DNA from: Rhizobium skierniewicense
GTDB lineage: Bacteria > Pseudomonadota > Alphaproteobacteria > Rhizobiales > Rhizobiaceae
Direction: 5' to 3'
DNA: 64,000 nucleotides
Assembly (NCBI RefSeq): GCF_014196515.1
Contig: NZ_JACIDV010000007.1
Location: 124,001 to 188,000, forward strand
Below the pieces are notes generated by a model, which worked only from the letters and a program-made list of their open reading frames with translations, made no database searches and was not told the origin of the DNA. This document shows, piece after piece, positions 28,457 to 37,609 of this stretch. Position numbers and translations under genes: made by a program. Numbering within the stretch: the stretch's first letter is position 1; each line of letters begins with the position of its first letter.

Positions 28457-29391
28457 TCGAGGTCGACCATCTGACCAAACACTATGACGGCACGACGGTG
28501 GTGGACGATGTGTCGCTGACGATCGATGCCCGCAGTATCACCGTCATTGTCGGCACATCCGGCTCCGGCAAGACAACGCTCTTGCGCATGATCAACCGAC
28601 TGGTCGAACCCTCCTCCGGCGTCATTCGCATCGACGGAGAGAATATCCTCAATTTGCCCGGACACACGCTGCGCCGCCGCATCGGCTACGCCATCCAGGG
28701 ACACGGGCTGTTTCCGCACCGGACCGTGGCGCAAAACATTGCCACCGTGCCGGAACTGCTGGTCTGGGACCGCGCCCGGATAAACGCGAAGGTCAGCGAG
28801 TTGCTCGATCTCTTTCAGCTCGACCCCGCTCAATACGCCGACCGCTTTCCGGCGGCCCTGTCGGGCGGGCAGCAACAGCGCGTAGGCGTTGCCCGCGCCC
28901 TTGCGGCAGAGCCGAACATTCTTTTGATGGATGAACCCTTCGGCGCGCTTGACCCGATCATCCGGGCCAAGGCGCAGGACGATCTTCTCGCCATTCAGAA
29001 AAAGCTTGGTGTTACGATTGTCCTGGTCACGCACGATATGGACGAGGCCTTTCATCTGGCCGACCGCATCGCCGTCATGGATAGAGGCAAAATCGTTCAA
29101 TATGGCCAGCCCGCCGAGCTGGTGCTGAGACCCGCAACGGAGTTCGTGCGCACAATGATCGGCGAGCGTGAGCGGCCACTCCGGTTGCTGTCCGTCGCGA
29201 CCGTGGGCGATATCGTCGAACCCGGCCAGTCCGATGGAGAGCCGCTTCTGGCGGGGACCAGTCAGCGTGATGCCCTGTCCGCCATGCTGTGGACCGGGTG
29301 CGAAACGCTGCCCGTCATGGGCGCCGATGGCACCGTGACAGGCCGGATCCGCCGCGAGGTGCTGCTACAGAACGCGGCCGGTTCCGCATGA
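28453..29391 (+). CDS. Osmoprotectant-type ABC transporter ATPase
   Basis: A 312-residue ABC ATPase. It has Walker [12 protein letters not shown] near residue 35, a Q-loop at YAIQGHGLFPHRT, the signature LSGGQQQRVGVARAL, Walker B ILLMDEPFGALDP and the switch VTHDMDEAFHLADRI. The C-terminal part after about residue 240 is a single short CBS-like regulatory segment (VMGADGTVTGRIRREV), shorter than the tandem CBS of OpuCA-type subunits. ATGA overlaps join it to the permease genes on both sides. Confidence 0.93.
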   Translation: MIEVDHLTKHYDGTTVVDDVSLTIDARSITVIVGTSGSGKTTLLRMINRLVEPSSGVIRIDGENILNLPGHTLRRRIGYAIQGHGLFPHRTVAQNIATVPELLVWDRARINAKVSELLDLFQLDPAQYADRFPAALSGGQQQRVGVARALAAEPNILLMDEPFGALDPIIRAKAQDDLLAIQKKLGVTIVLVTHDMDEAFHLADRIAVMDRGKIVQYGQPAELVLRPATEFVRTMIGERERPLRLLSVATVGDIVEPGQSDGEPLLAGTSQRDALSAMLWTGCETLPVMGADGTVTGRIRREVLLQNAAGSA

Positions 29392-30128
29392 AGATCCGGC
29401 TGGGGCCTCTTCTGCTGACAGGTCTTGTCCTCGTGCTCGCGGCCTTTCTGGTGCGGCCCGAGATGTTCGAGCCTGTGTTTCGGCCCCTCGTGCAGCCCAA
29501 TGCACCGGCCATCTATATTCAGGCCAATCTTCTATCGCTGACCCTGTCCCACTTAAAGACGGTCGCGATTGCGACGGGCACCGCCGTGCTGATCGCCGGA
29601 ACGCTCGCCATTCTCGTCACGCGGCCCTTCGGTCGGGAGTTTCTGCCGCTCTCACGCAGCATCGTCAGTATCGGCCAGACCTTTCCGCCGGTTGCCGTGC
29701 TGGCGCTGGCCGTGCCGATCATGGGGTTTGGTGAAAAGCCCACACTGATTGCGCTTTTTCTCTATGCCCTCCTGCCCATCTTCGAAAACACGGTGACGGG
29801 CCTGACCACACTTCCCAACACGATCCTGGAAGCAGCGCGTGGCATCGGCATGACCGGTGCGCAGCGGCTGTGGCGGGTGGAACTGCCGCTTGCGCTTCCA
29901 GCGATCCTTGCAGGTGTCAGGCTTTCCGCCGTCATCAGCCTGTCAACGGCGACCATCGGCTCGACAGTGGCGGCAAAGACGCTGGGTGAGGTCATCATCG
30001 CGGGGCTGCAATCCAACAACCTCGCCTTCATCTTGCAGGGCGGCATGATCGTGGCAGCTCTTGCCGTGCTCATCCATAGCCTACTATCCATGCTGGAAGC
30101 CAGGGCCGCGCGACGCGCAGGCTTCTGA
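29388..30128 (+). CDS. Osmoprotectant-type ABC permease, short form
   Basis: A 246-residue YehW-like permease with about six helices. The docking loop EAARGIGMTGAQRLWRVELP and the downstream LPAILAGVRLSAVISLSTATIGS match the family. I chose the ATG at 29388, which overlaps the ATPase stop by 4 bp; a longer frame from 29289 lies inside the ATPase gene and encodes no family sequence. It is the last gene of the transporter operon, and gntK follows after 92 bp. Confidence 0.92.
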   Translation: MKIRLGPLLLTGLVLVLAAFLVRPEMFEPVFRPLVQPNAPAIYIQANLLSLTLSHLKTVAIATGTAVLIAGTLAILVTRPFGREFLPLSRSIVSIGQTFPPVAVLALAVPIMGFGEKPTLIALFLYALLPIFENTVTGLTTLPNTILEAARGIGMTGAQRLWRVELPLALPAILAGVRLSAVISLSTATIGSTVAAKTLGEVIIAGLQSNNLAFILQGGMIVAALAVLIHSLLSMLEARAARRAGF

Positions 30129-30220
30129 TCGTGACGGTATAGACGTGGAAAATGTTTCCCCTGCGCACGCAAATACAGTAGGCGAGTACGATATTTTTGA
30201 AGACGCAGGAGATCATCGTG

Positions 30221-30721
30221 AAACAGGCAATCATCGTCATGGGCGTCAGCGGCTGTGGTAAATCCACCGTGGGCGAAGAACTGGCCGAGCGGTTGGCTAT
30301 TCCCTTCATGGAGGGCGACAAGCTCCACCCTGCCTCCAATGTCGAGAAAATGGCGGCTGGAACACCACTGACCGATGAGGATCGTTGGCCCTGGCTCGAT
30401 CTTGTGGGTGCGGAGCTGCACAAGGGCTTCGAGGCAGGCGGTGTCGTCATCTCCTGCTCGGCACTCAAGAAGATCTACCGCGACCGCCTGCGCGATGCCT
30501 GCGGTGGACCGTTGGCTTTCATTTATTTGGACGGAAGCGAAGCGCTCCTGACCGAGCGCATGGGTGCGCGCACCGGCCACTTCATGCCCCTTTCGCTGCT
30601 CAAGACTCAGCTCGCCACGCTGGAAGTGCCGACCGGCGAACCCGGCGTCGTTACGGTCAGCATCGACGCCACGCCAGACGAGATTACCGAGAACGCCCTG
30701 AAGGGTCTATCCGCTCTCTAG
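30221..30721 (+). CDS. gntK: Gluconokinase
   Basis: A 166-residue P-loop kinase that phosphorylates D-gluconate to 6-phosphogluconate, which feeds the Entner-Doudoroff or pentose phosphate route. The Walker A motif GVSGCGKST is at residues 9-17, and EGDKLHP, DEDRWPWL and SCSALKKIYRDRLR are typical gluconokinase blocks. I chose the GTG at 30221 with AGGAGA 7 bp upstream; the longer frame from a TTG at 30197 lacks a site. It is probably unrelated in function to the transporter upstream. Its stop codon lies inside an inverted repeat shared with puuB. Confidence 0.92.
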   Translation, partial: KQAIIVMGVSGCGKSTVGEELAERLAIPFMEGDKLHPASNVEKMAAGTPLTDEDRWPWLDLVGAELHKGFEAGGVVISCSALKKIYRDRLRDACGGPLAFIYLDGSEALLTERMGARTGHFMPLSLLKTQLATLEVPTGEPGVVTVSIDATPDEITENALKGLSAL

Positions 30722-30751
30722 AACGTTTCCATTTAACAAGGAAACGCTCTA
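30719..30751. repeat. Inverted repeat between gntK and puuB containing both stop codons
   Basis: The arms TAGAACGTTTCC (30719-30730) and GGAAACGCTCTA (30740-30751) pair with one mismatch across a 9-bp AT-rich spacer. The left end is the gntK TAG stop, and the right end, read on the minus strand, is the puuB TAG stop. It has no T run, so it is not a classic terminator. It probably acts as a shared 3'-end hairpin or is a copy of a dispersed palindrome. Confidence 0.7.
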
Positions 30752-32050
30752 AACACCCAACCTGTCGCGAAGGCCGTACCACCATGCGCCGAGCATGGTG
30801 AGCGGCACGCGGAACGTCTTGCCGCCCGGGAACGGGTAGTTCGGTAGCGATGACCAGACGTCAAAGCGTTGGGCGTGACCCGCGACCACCTCGCCCAATA
30901 TCCTGCCCAGCAACTGCGTCGTGGTCACACCATGGCCGCTATCGCCATGGGAGAAGTAGACGTTCGGCGACAGACGCCCGATATGTGGGATGCGCGTCAA
31001 TGTGAGCGCGAAGTTGCCGCTCCAGGCAAAGTCGATCTTGGTGTTTTGCAATTGCGGGAACGTTTTGAGCATGTTCGGACGGATGACGCTGGTCAGGTCA
31101 GCGGGATCTGTGCCGCCGTACCCGATTCCGCCGCCATAGAGCAGGCGATTGTCGGAGGTCCGGCGATAATAATCGAGGATGTAATTGGCATCCTCGACGC
31201 AGTAATTGGCAGGGAGCAGCTCCTCGATCAGCGCCGCATCCAAGGGTTCCGTCGCCATCACCTGGCTTGAAACAGGCATCATCCGCTCGCCGATTTCCGG
31301 CAACAACCCGCCGAGATAGGCATTGCCACACACCAGCACATATTTCGCCGCGACCTTGCCGTGCGCGGTGCGTACGACGGGGTTTGTTCCCTGCTCCACA
31401 GCGATGACGCGCGAGTTTTCGAAGATGCGACCACCCAGACGCTCAATGGCGTCTGCTTCGCCGAGGACATAGTTCAACGGGTGAATATGTCCGCCGAAAC
31501 GGTCGATCATGCCACCCGCATAACGATCCGATTTCACGTATGTCCCAACCTCGGCTTCGGAGACCATTTCCAGCCCGGTATGGCCGTGCTTTTCCCAATT
31601 GGCCTTGTTGGCGGCCATTTCTGTCATCTGCTTGGGCGTGAACGCCGCAAAGAACCCGCCATCGACCAGGTCGCAATCGATCCCGTATTTCGCCACCCGC
31701 TCGCGGATGATCTGCCCGCCCTCGAGCGACATCGCTCCAAGTTCGGCTGCCTTTTGGGCGCCATAACGGCGAGCAATCGTGTGGAGGTCGCGGCTGTAGC
31801 CATTGACGATCTGGCCGCCGTTTCGCCCGGATGCGCCAAAACCGACCCGCTCTCCCTCCAGCACGATGACGGAAAAACCCTTTTGCGCCAGCTCCAGCGC
31901 TGCCGAAAGCCCGGTGAACCCTGCGCCGATGATACAGATATCGGCATCCTGGTCGCCCTGAAGGGCGGTGCGGACCGTCTTGGTGTTGGCCGATGCCGCA
32001 TACCATGATGTGGTGTGGCCGGGATTGGGAGCGCTTGTTACTTCAACCAT
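30749..32050 (-). CDS. puuB: Gamma-glutamylputrescine oxidase (FAD-dependent)
   Basis: A 433-residue DAO-family flavoenzyme that oxidises gamma-glutamylputrescine to the aldehyde in the Puu putrescine pathway. The FAD-binding Rossmann motif is DADICIIGAGFTGLSAALEL near residue 35. GFGASGRNGGQIVNGYSRD and the C-terminal YFSHGDSGHGVTTTQLLGRI complete the fold. It lies 1 bp after a glutamine-synthetase-like gene on the same strand, which supports PuuB over other DAO oxidases. Genes for the next steps (puuC, puuD) are not in the window. Confidence 0.88.
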   Translation of the reverse strand: MVEVTSAPNPGHTTSWYAASANTKTVRTALQGDQDADICIIGAGFTGLSAALELAQKGFSVIVLEGERVGFGASGRNGGQIVNGYSRDLHTIARRYGAQKAAELGAMSLEGGQIIRERVAKYGIDCDLVDGGFFAAFTPKQMTEMAANKANWEKHGHTGLEMVSEAEVGTYVKSDRYAGGMIDRFGGHIHPLNYVLGEADAIERLGGRIFENSRVIAVEQGTNPVVRTAHGKVAAKYVLVCGNAYLGGLLPEIGERMMPVSSQVMATEPLDAALIEELLPANYCVEDANYILDYYRRTSDNRLLYGGGIGYGGTDPADLTSVIRPNMLKTFPQLQNTKIDFAWSGNFALTLTRIPHIGRLSPNVYFSHGDSGHGVTTTQLLGRILGEVVAGHAQRFDVWSSLPNYPFPGGKTFRVPLTMLGAWWYGLRDRLGV

Positions 32051-32051
32051 T

Positions 32052-33413
32052 TTACACCGTCCTGATATAGGCGTCGTATTCGACGTCGGTCACGCGCAGA
32101 GAAAATTCGGATAATTCCTGCTGTTTGCAGGCGGAATAGAGCGTGCGGTATTTCTGCCCGAACGTCGCATAGGCAAAACTGGAGCGCGTAAAACGCTGTA
32201 GCGCATAATCCCAGTTCGTCGGCAGCGGCTCGTGGTTGACGGCATGGCTGTCGCCGGAGATCGCGCCCCCTGGCTGACGCTTTTCCTTCATGCCGGCCAG
32301 CGCCGCACTCAGGATCATCGCCAGCACCAGATAGGGATTGGTATCGGCGCCCGCCACACGGTGTTCGATACGGGTCGCAGGCTTGCTGGCGACGATCACG
32401 CGCACGGCGGCAGAACGGTTGTCGATACCCCAGGACGCATAGGTCGGCGCGTGTTCACTGGGGCGCAAGCGGCGGTAGGAGTTTGCATGCGGCGCAAACA
32501 CCGCCATGCTCTCCCCCATGTTCTCTAGAAGGCCGCCGACAGAGTGCATCAGCGCTTCGGATGGGCCGTTTTCGCCCGCATAGATATTATTGCCATCCCT
32601 GTCGAGCATGGAGAAGTGAACATGCATGCCGTTGCCTGCCTGCATGCCATAGGGCTTGGCCATGAAGGTGGCGTCGAGCTCGTGCTTGCGTGCCACACCC
32701 TTGACGATGCGCTTGAGGAAGACGGCATCATCAGCCGCCCGCAAGGCATCCGGTACGTGGTTGAGGTTGATTTCGTACTGTCCCGGACCGTTTTCGCGCA
32801 GCGTCGTATCGGCACCGACATTCTGGGCGCGGCACGCCGTCGAGATGTCATGGAAGACGCCTTCGAAATCCTGCAATTCGGAAATGGACAGAACCTGCGT
32901 CTGGCCGGTATGCCAGCGACCTTCGCGGCTGCGCGGCGGGCGCACGGGGTCAAGCGCCGAGCGGACAGGGTCGATCAGATAAAATTCAAGCTCGGTGGCG
33001 ACAACCGGCGTCAGGCCGCGCCTGGTGAATCCCGCCAGCACCTGCGCCAGCACATTGCGCGGATCGCCGTAGAAACCGTTGCCATCAGGATCCTTCATGG
33101 CGAGCAGTACCTGCGCCGTGGGTCGCCCCAGCCATGTGACACGAGAGAGCGTTTCAGGAACCGCAAAGCACAGCCCGTCAGGATCACCGGTGCCCTCGGC
33201 AAGGCCTGCGGCATTCACGTCGCGGCCCCAGATATCCAGCGCGTAGACGGAGCGCGGCACGGCCATGCCTTTTTCCAGCACGTCGATGGCCCGTTCGCGC
33301 GGTATCCACTTGCCGCGCGGCACGCCGTTTACATCGATGACAAAGGCTTCGAGAATTTCGATATCGGGGTTTTCTTCGAAAAATCTTTTTGCGTAATCAA
33401 TATCGACCATCAT
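32052..33413 (-). CDS. puuA: Gamma-glutamylputrescine synthetase (glutamine synthetase family)
   Basis: A 453-residue ATP-dependent ligase of the glutamine-synthetase fold that joins glutamate to putrescine. Core blocks are VVATELEFYLIDP, GPGQYEINLNH, the ATP/glutamate region NGMHVHFSMLD and NRSAAVRVIVASKPATRIEHR. It lacks the adenylylation-site tyrosine loop and the length of biosynthetic GlnA, which supports the PuuA branch. A second in-frame ATG at 33410 is equally possible. It is the first gene of the puuA-puuB pair. Confidence 0.88.
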   Translation of the reverse strand: MMVDIDYAKRFFEENPDIEILEAFVIDVNGVPRGKWIPRERAIDVLEKGMAVPRSVYALDIWGRDVNAAGLAEGTGDPDGLCFAVPETLSRVTWLGRPTAQVLLAMKDPDGNGFYGDPRNVLAQVLAGFTRRGLTPVVATELEFYLIDPVRSALDPVRPPRSREGRWHTGQTQVLSISELQDFEGVFHDISTACRAQNVGADTTLRENGPGQYEINLNHVPDALRAADDAVFLKRIVKGVARKHELDATFMAKPYGMQAGNGMHVHFSMLDRDGNNIYAGENGPSEALMHSVGGLLENMGESMAVFAPHANSYRRLRPSEHAPTYASWGIDNRSAAVRVIVASKPATRIEHRVAGADTNPYLVLAMILSAALAGMKEKRQPGGAISGDSHAVNHEPLPTNWDYALQRFTRSSFAYATFGQKYRTLYSACKQQELSEFSLRVTDVEYDAYIRTV

Positions 33414-33587
33414 TCACCAGCAGGTTGTTTCATTTTCGGTTCGCGGCAGAGTCGCTAACGGAAAACATCCACAAGCTGATAAAGTAGATATCGCGCCGTC
33501 ATGATGACATTACGCCCCATTGTTCCCACCTTCTTGTTTCATCGTACGTGGGCTGGCAGAAGAAGGCCAGTGCGTTCTTGAAAATGC

Positions 33588-35237
33588 CTAATCGCTGACC
33601 GCCGCCGTCTTGACCGCCTCGATATTGAAGGCAGCGGCCATCAGCGCCCGCGTGTATTCCTCTTTCGGCGCCTCGAAAATTGTCTTCGCCGGGCCGCTTT
33701 CCACCACCTTGCCGTGACGCATGACGATCATGTCGTTGGCCAGCGCTTTCACAACCTTCAGGTCGTGGCTGATGAAGAGATAGGCCAGATCGTGCTTCGC
33801 CTGCAGATCCCGCAACAGATCCACCACCTGCGCCTGCACGCTCATATCCAGCGCCGAGGTCGGCTCGTCCAGCATCACGAAGCGCGGTTTGAGCACCATG
33901 GCGCGGGCAATGGCAATGCGCTGTCTTTGCCCACCGGAAAACTCATGCGGGAAACGCCAGCGGGTGGCGGTGTCGAGACCCACCTCATCCAGCGCCTGCG
34001 CCACGCGCCGGTCACGCTCGTCCGCAGACAGGGACTTTTCATGCACGCGCAGACCTTCGGCGATGATTTCGCCCACCGACATGCGCGGGCTGAGCGAACC
34101 GTAAGGGTCCTGAAACACCACCTGAAGCCGATTTCTCAGCGGCTTCATCATCGCATAGGAATAAGCATCGATGGACTGGCCGATGAAGCTGATGCGCCCC
34201 TTGGAGGAAATCAGCCGCGACAGCGCCAGACCCAACGTCGTCTTGCCGGAACCGGATTCGCCCACAACGCCCACCGTCTGACCGGCGCGCAGGGTGATAT
34301 CGATACCATCGACCGCCTTGACGTGGTCAACAACTTTCCGCATCAGCCCGGCCTTGATGGGGAACCAGACCTTGATGTCGTCACCCTGCATGATGACAGG
34401 CTTGCTGCTATCGGACACCGGTGGCTCGCCCTTGGGCTCTGCTGCCAGGAGATGGCGGGTGTAGGCGTGCTGCGGGTTGGTGAAGACGTCCTCGACGGTG
34501 CCGGTCTCGACGATCTTGCCCTTGGTCATCACGCACACGCGGTCGGCGAATTTGCGCACGATGCCGAGATCGTGGGTGATGAACAGCATGGACATATCGT
34601 GCTGGCTTTTCAGCTTGCCCAAAAGCTCCAGAATCTGCGCCTGTACCGTCACGTCGAGCGCTGTCGTTGGCTCGTCTGCTATTAATAGTTTCGGACGGTT
34701 GGCAAGCGCCATGGCAATCATCACACGCTGGCGCTGTCCGCCGGACAGTTCGTGTGGATAGGCTTTCAACCGCTTTTCAGGTTCGCGAATGCCGACCTGC
34801 AACAAGAGTTCCAATATCCGCTTGCGCGCCTCGACACCGGTGATGGCCTGATGCAGTTCGAGGATTTCGCCAATCTGCCGCTCGATGCTGTGCAGCGGGT
34901 TGAGCGAGGTCATCGGCTCCTGAAAGATCATGGTGATGTCGTTGCCACGAACGGCGCGCAGTTCGCGCATCGAAGCATTCAACAGATCCTTGCCCTCGAA
35001 CAGGATTTGTCCCGAGGGATGACTGGCTGCGGGATAGGGCAGAAGCTTCAGAATAGAATTGGCCGTAACCGATTTACCGGACCCGGATTCGCCCACCAGC
35101 GCCACGATTTCGCCGGGCATGATATCGAACGACACATGATCGACCGCCACGCTCTCCTGACCACCCTGATGGAAAGCAACGGAGAGGTCGCGAACGGAAA
35201 GAAGCGGAGTGGTCATCGTATCCTTTACGGCATTCAT
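33588..35237 (-). CDS. yejF: ABC transporter ATPase with two nucleotide-binding domains
   Basis: A 549-residue fused ATPase that powers the YejABEF peptide importer. Two full sets of motifs are visible: Walker [15 protein letters not shown] and [14 protein letters not shown], signatures [19 protein letters not shown] and [19 protein letters not shown], and Walker [13 protein letters not shown] and [13 protein letters not shown]. The two halves are separated near residue 280. The ATG at 35237 overlaps the yejE stop (ATGA). It is the last gene of the operon. Confidence 0.95.
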   Translation of the reverse strand: MNAVKDTMTTPLLSVRDLSVAFHQGGQESVAVDHVSFDIMPGEIVALVGESGSGKSVTANSILKLLPYPAASHPSGQILFEGKDLLNASMRELRAVRGNDITMIFQEPMTSLNPLHSIERQIGEILELHQAITGVEARKRILELLLQVGIREPEKRLKAYPHELSGGQRQRVMIAMALANRPKLLIADEPTTALDVTVQAQILELLGKLKSQHDMSMLFITHDLGIVRKFADRVCVMTKGKIVETGTVEDVFTNPQHAYTRHLLAAEPKGEPPVSDSSKPVIMQGDDIKVWFPIKAGLMRKVVDHVKAVDGIDITLRAGQTVGVVGESGSGKTTLGLALSRLISSKGRISFIGQSIDAYSYAMMKPLRNRLQVVFQDPYGSLSPRMSVGEIIAEGLRVHEKSLSADERDRRVAQALDEVGLDTATRWRFPHEFSGGQRQRIAIARAMVLKPRFVMLDEPTSALDMSVQAQVVDLLRDLQAKHDLAYLFISHDLKVVKALANDMIVMRHGKVVESGPAKTIFEAPKEEYTRALMAAAFNIEAVKTAAVSD

Positions 35238-36376
35238 CGGAATGTCTTTCTCGGATCGAAGGCATCGCGCACGGCTTCACCCACAAAGATCAGCAGAGAC
35301 AGCATGATCGACATGGTGAAGAAGGCCGTCAGCCCCAACCATGGCGCTTGAAGGTTGTTCTTGCCCTGGGCAATCAGCTCACCCAGCGAAGGCGAGCCGG
35401 GCGGCATGCCGAAGCCGAGAAAGTCGAGCGAGGTCAGCGTGGTGATCGAACCTGAGAGAATGAAGGGCAGGAAGGTCAGTGTCGCCACCATGGCGTTGGG
35501 CAGAAGATGGCGGAACATGATCGTGACGTTGCCGACCCCCAGCGCGCGGGCGGCGTTCACATATTCGAAGTTTCTGGCGCGCAGGAACTCCGCGCGGACA
35601 ATGCCGACGAAGCCCACCCATGAGAACAGCAGCATGATGCCAAGCAGCACGAAGAAGCCGGGCGGCAGGATCGCGGCGATGATCAGCAGGATGTACAACA
35701 CTGGCATGGACGACCAGATCTCGATGAAGCGCTGCATCAGAAGATCAGTCCAGCCACCGAAATAACCCTGCACGGCACCGGCACTGACGCCAACGATGGC
35801 AGAGGCGATGGTGAGCGCCAGTCCGAACAGCACCGATATGCGGAAACCATAGATGACACGAGACGCCACGTCTCGTGCCTGGTTGTCGGTGCCCAGCCAG
35901 TTGAGATTGCCGAGTGTGCAGCCGGGATCAGCCGTGCCTTGCGGATAGCCGGAGCAACGCTCCTGTGCATCCATCAACCAGAAGGGGGCCGTCGGGGCCG
36001 AATGCGGAATGTTGGAATTCACCGTCTGGTAGGAATAGCGGATCGGCGGCCAGATCATCCAGCCATTGGCATTGATCTCATCCTGAATGAAGGACGATTT
36101 GTAATCTGTCTGCGCAAGGAAACCGCCGAATTTCTCCTCCGGGTAATCCACCATCACAGGCACCAGAATCTCGCCCTTGTAGGAGGCGATGATCGGTTTG
36201 TCATTGGCCAGAAACTCGGCAAACAGGCTGAGACCGAAGATCAGCAGAAAAATCCAGAAGGACCAGTATCCTCTCCGGTTCGCCTTGAAATTCTGCCAGC
36301 GCCGCACGCTAGTGGGCGAGAAAAACGGTCTCTTTTGCGGCAGTGCATCGGTGACTGCGGGCGTTGCAACGGTCAT
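35234..36376 (-). CDS. yejE: YejE-type peptide ABC permease
   Basis: A 380-residue inner-membrane permease of the DppC class. An N-terminal cytoplasmic stretch and a first helix (GYWSFWIFLLIFGLSLFAEF) precede a long periplasmic loop characteristic of YejE. The conserved permease core follows from LGTDNQARDVASRVIYGFRI, with NAARALGVGNVTIMFRHLLPNA as the ATPase-docking loop. The ATG at 36376 overlaps the yejB stop by one base (TGATG); a GTG three bases earlier is a weaker choice. Confidence 0.94.
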   Translation of the reverse strand: MTVATPAVTDALPQKRPFFSPTSVRRWQNFKANRRGYWSFWIFLLIFGLSLFAEFLANDKPIIASYKGEILVPVMVDYPEEKFGGFLAQTDYKSSFIQDEINANGWMIWPPIRYSYQTVNSNIPHSAPTAPFWLMDAQERCSGYPQGTADPGCTLGNLNWLGTDNQARDVASRVIYGFRISVLFGLALTIASAIVGVSAGAVQGYFGGWTDLLMQRFIEIWSSMPVLYILLIIAAILPPGFFVLLGIMLLFSWVGFVGIVRAEFLRARNFEYVNAARALGVGNVTIMFRHLLPNAMVATLTFLPFILSGSITTLTSLDFLGFGMPPGSPSLGELIAQGKNNLQAPWLGLTAFFTMSIMLSLLIFVGEAVRDAFDPRKTFR

Positions 36377-37464
36377 CACACGTCCCTCCGCTCGAAGTCG
36401 ATGCGCGGATCGATCCAGGTGTAGATCATGTCGGAGATGAGGCTGACGACAAGGCCCATGAGCGAGAAGATGAACAGCGTTCCGAACACGATCGGATAAT
36501 CACGGTTGACGACCGAGAGATAACCAAGCCTCCCCAGACCATCGAGCGAGAAAATGTTTTCGATCAACAGCGAGCCGGTGAAGAAGGCCGAGATGAAGGC
36601 GCCGGGGAAACCGGCAATGACAATCAGCATGGCGTTGCGGAAGACGTGGCCATAGAGCACCTTGCGCTCCGACAGACCCTTGGCGCGGGCCGTCACCACA
36701 TATTGCTTCTTGATTTCATCAATGAAGGAATTCTTTGTCAGCAGCGTCGTCGTGGCAAAGGCCGAGAGAACGAGTGCCGTCAGCGGCAGCGCCAGGTGCC
36801 AGAAATAGTCAATGATCTTCTGCCACCATGTCAGTTGCGCAAAATTGTCGGAGGTCAGCCCCCGCAGCGGGAACCAGTCGAAGAATGACCCTCCGGCAAA
36901 TACCACGATCAGCAAGATGCCGAAAAGGAAGCTCGGCACCGCATAACCGACGATCACGATGCCCGATGTCCAGACATCGAATCGCGATCCATCCGAAACG
37001 GCCTTTTTGATGCCGAGCGGAATCGAGATGGCGTAGGAGATGATCAAGATCCAGAAGCCCAGCGAGATCGAAACTGGCAACTTGTCGATGATGAGATCGA
37101 TGACGGATGAATTGCGGAAGAAGCTGTCGCCGAAATCGAAGCGGATGTAATTCCACATCATCTCGAGAAACCGTGTGAGCGGTGGCTTGTCGAAGCCGAA
37201 CTGCTTTTCGAGCTTGGCGATCAGCTCGGGGTCCAGCCCTTGCGCGCCGCGATACTTCGAACCGCTTTCATCCATCCCCCCACCCATCAGGTCGCCACCG
37301 CCCGACAGGCGGTCAGACGCGCTGTCGCCGGAGCCGGAAAGCTGGGCAACGACCTGCTCCACAGGTCCACCGGGCGCAAACTGAATGACGAGGAACGAGA
37401 TGCCCATGATGCCGATAATGGTCGGTATCATCAGGGCCAGACGCCGCAGAAGATAGGCTCCCAT
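36376..37464 (-). CDS. yejB: YejB-type peptide ABC permease
   Basis: A 362-residue DppB-class permease. The first helix is [21 protein letters not shown] periplasmic, Gly-Ser-rich insertion near residues 40-65 is typical of YejB, and [24 protein letters not shown] is the docking loop. It pairs with yejE and shares its operon. It is separated from yejA by 145 bp, which is wider than the other junctions. Confidence 0.94.
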   Translation of the reverse strand: MGAYLLRRLALMIPTIIGIMGISFLVIQFAPGGPVEQVVAQLSGSGDSASDRLSGGGDLMGGGMDESGSKYRGAQGLDPELIAKLEKQFGFDKPPLTRFLEMMWNYIRFDFGDSFFRNSSVIDLIIDKLPVSISLGFWILIISYAISIPLGIKKAVSDGSRFDVWTSGIVIVGYAVPSFLFGILLIVVFAGGSFFDWFPLRGLTSDNFAQLTWWQKIIDYFWHLALPLTALVLSAFATTTLLTKNSFIDEIKKQYVVTARAKGLSERKVLYGHVFRNAMLIVIAGFPGAFISAFFTGSLLIENIFSLDGLGRLGYLSVVNRDYPIVFGTLFIFSLMGLVVSLISDMIYTWIDPRIDFERRDV

Positions 37465-37609
37465 CAGGCGCGCCCCTCGATAGTATCGGGCTTAGTTGTC
37501 ATCGGCTTCGTCAAACCGTTTCCTTTCGGGCCTGCAGTAAAAACCGCAGGCGTCGTGATTCGTCATCGCTCATGTGAATCAAGGCTTGCCTTATAAAGCA
37601 AGGCCCACA

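Noticed and set aside
37577..37606. Small hairpin in the yejA-yejB gap (CTTGC/GCAAG)
   Set aside because: Only a 5-bp stem; it could soften read-through after yejA but is not strong enough to list as a terminator.
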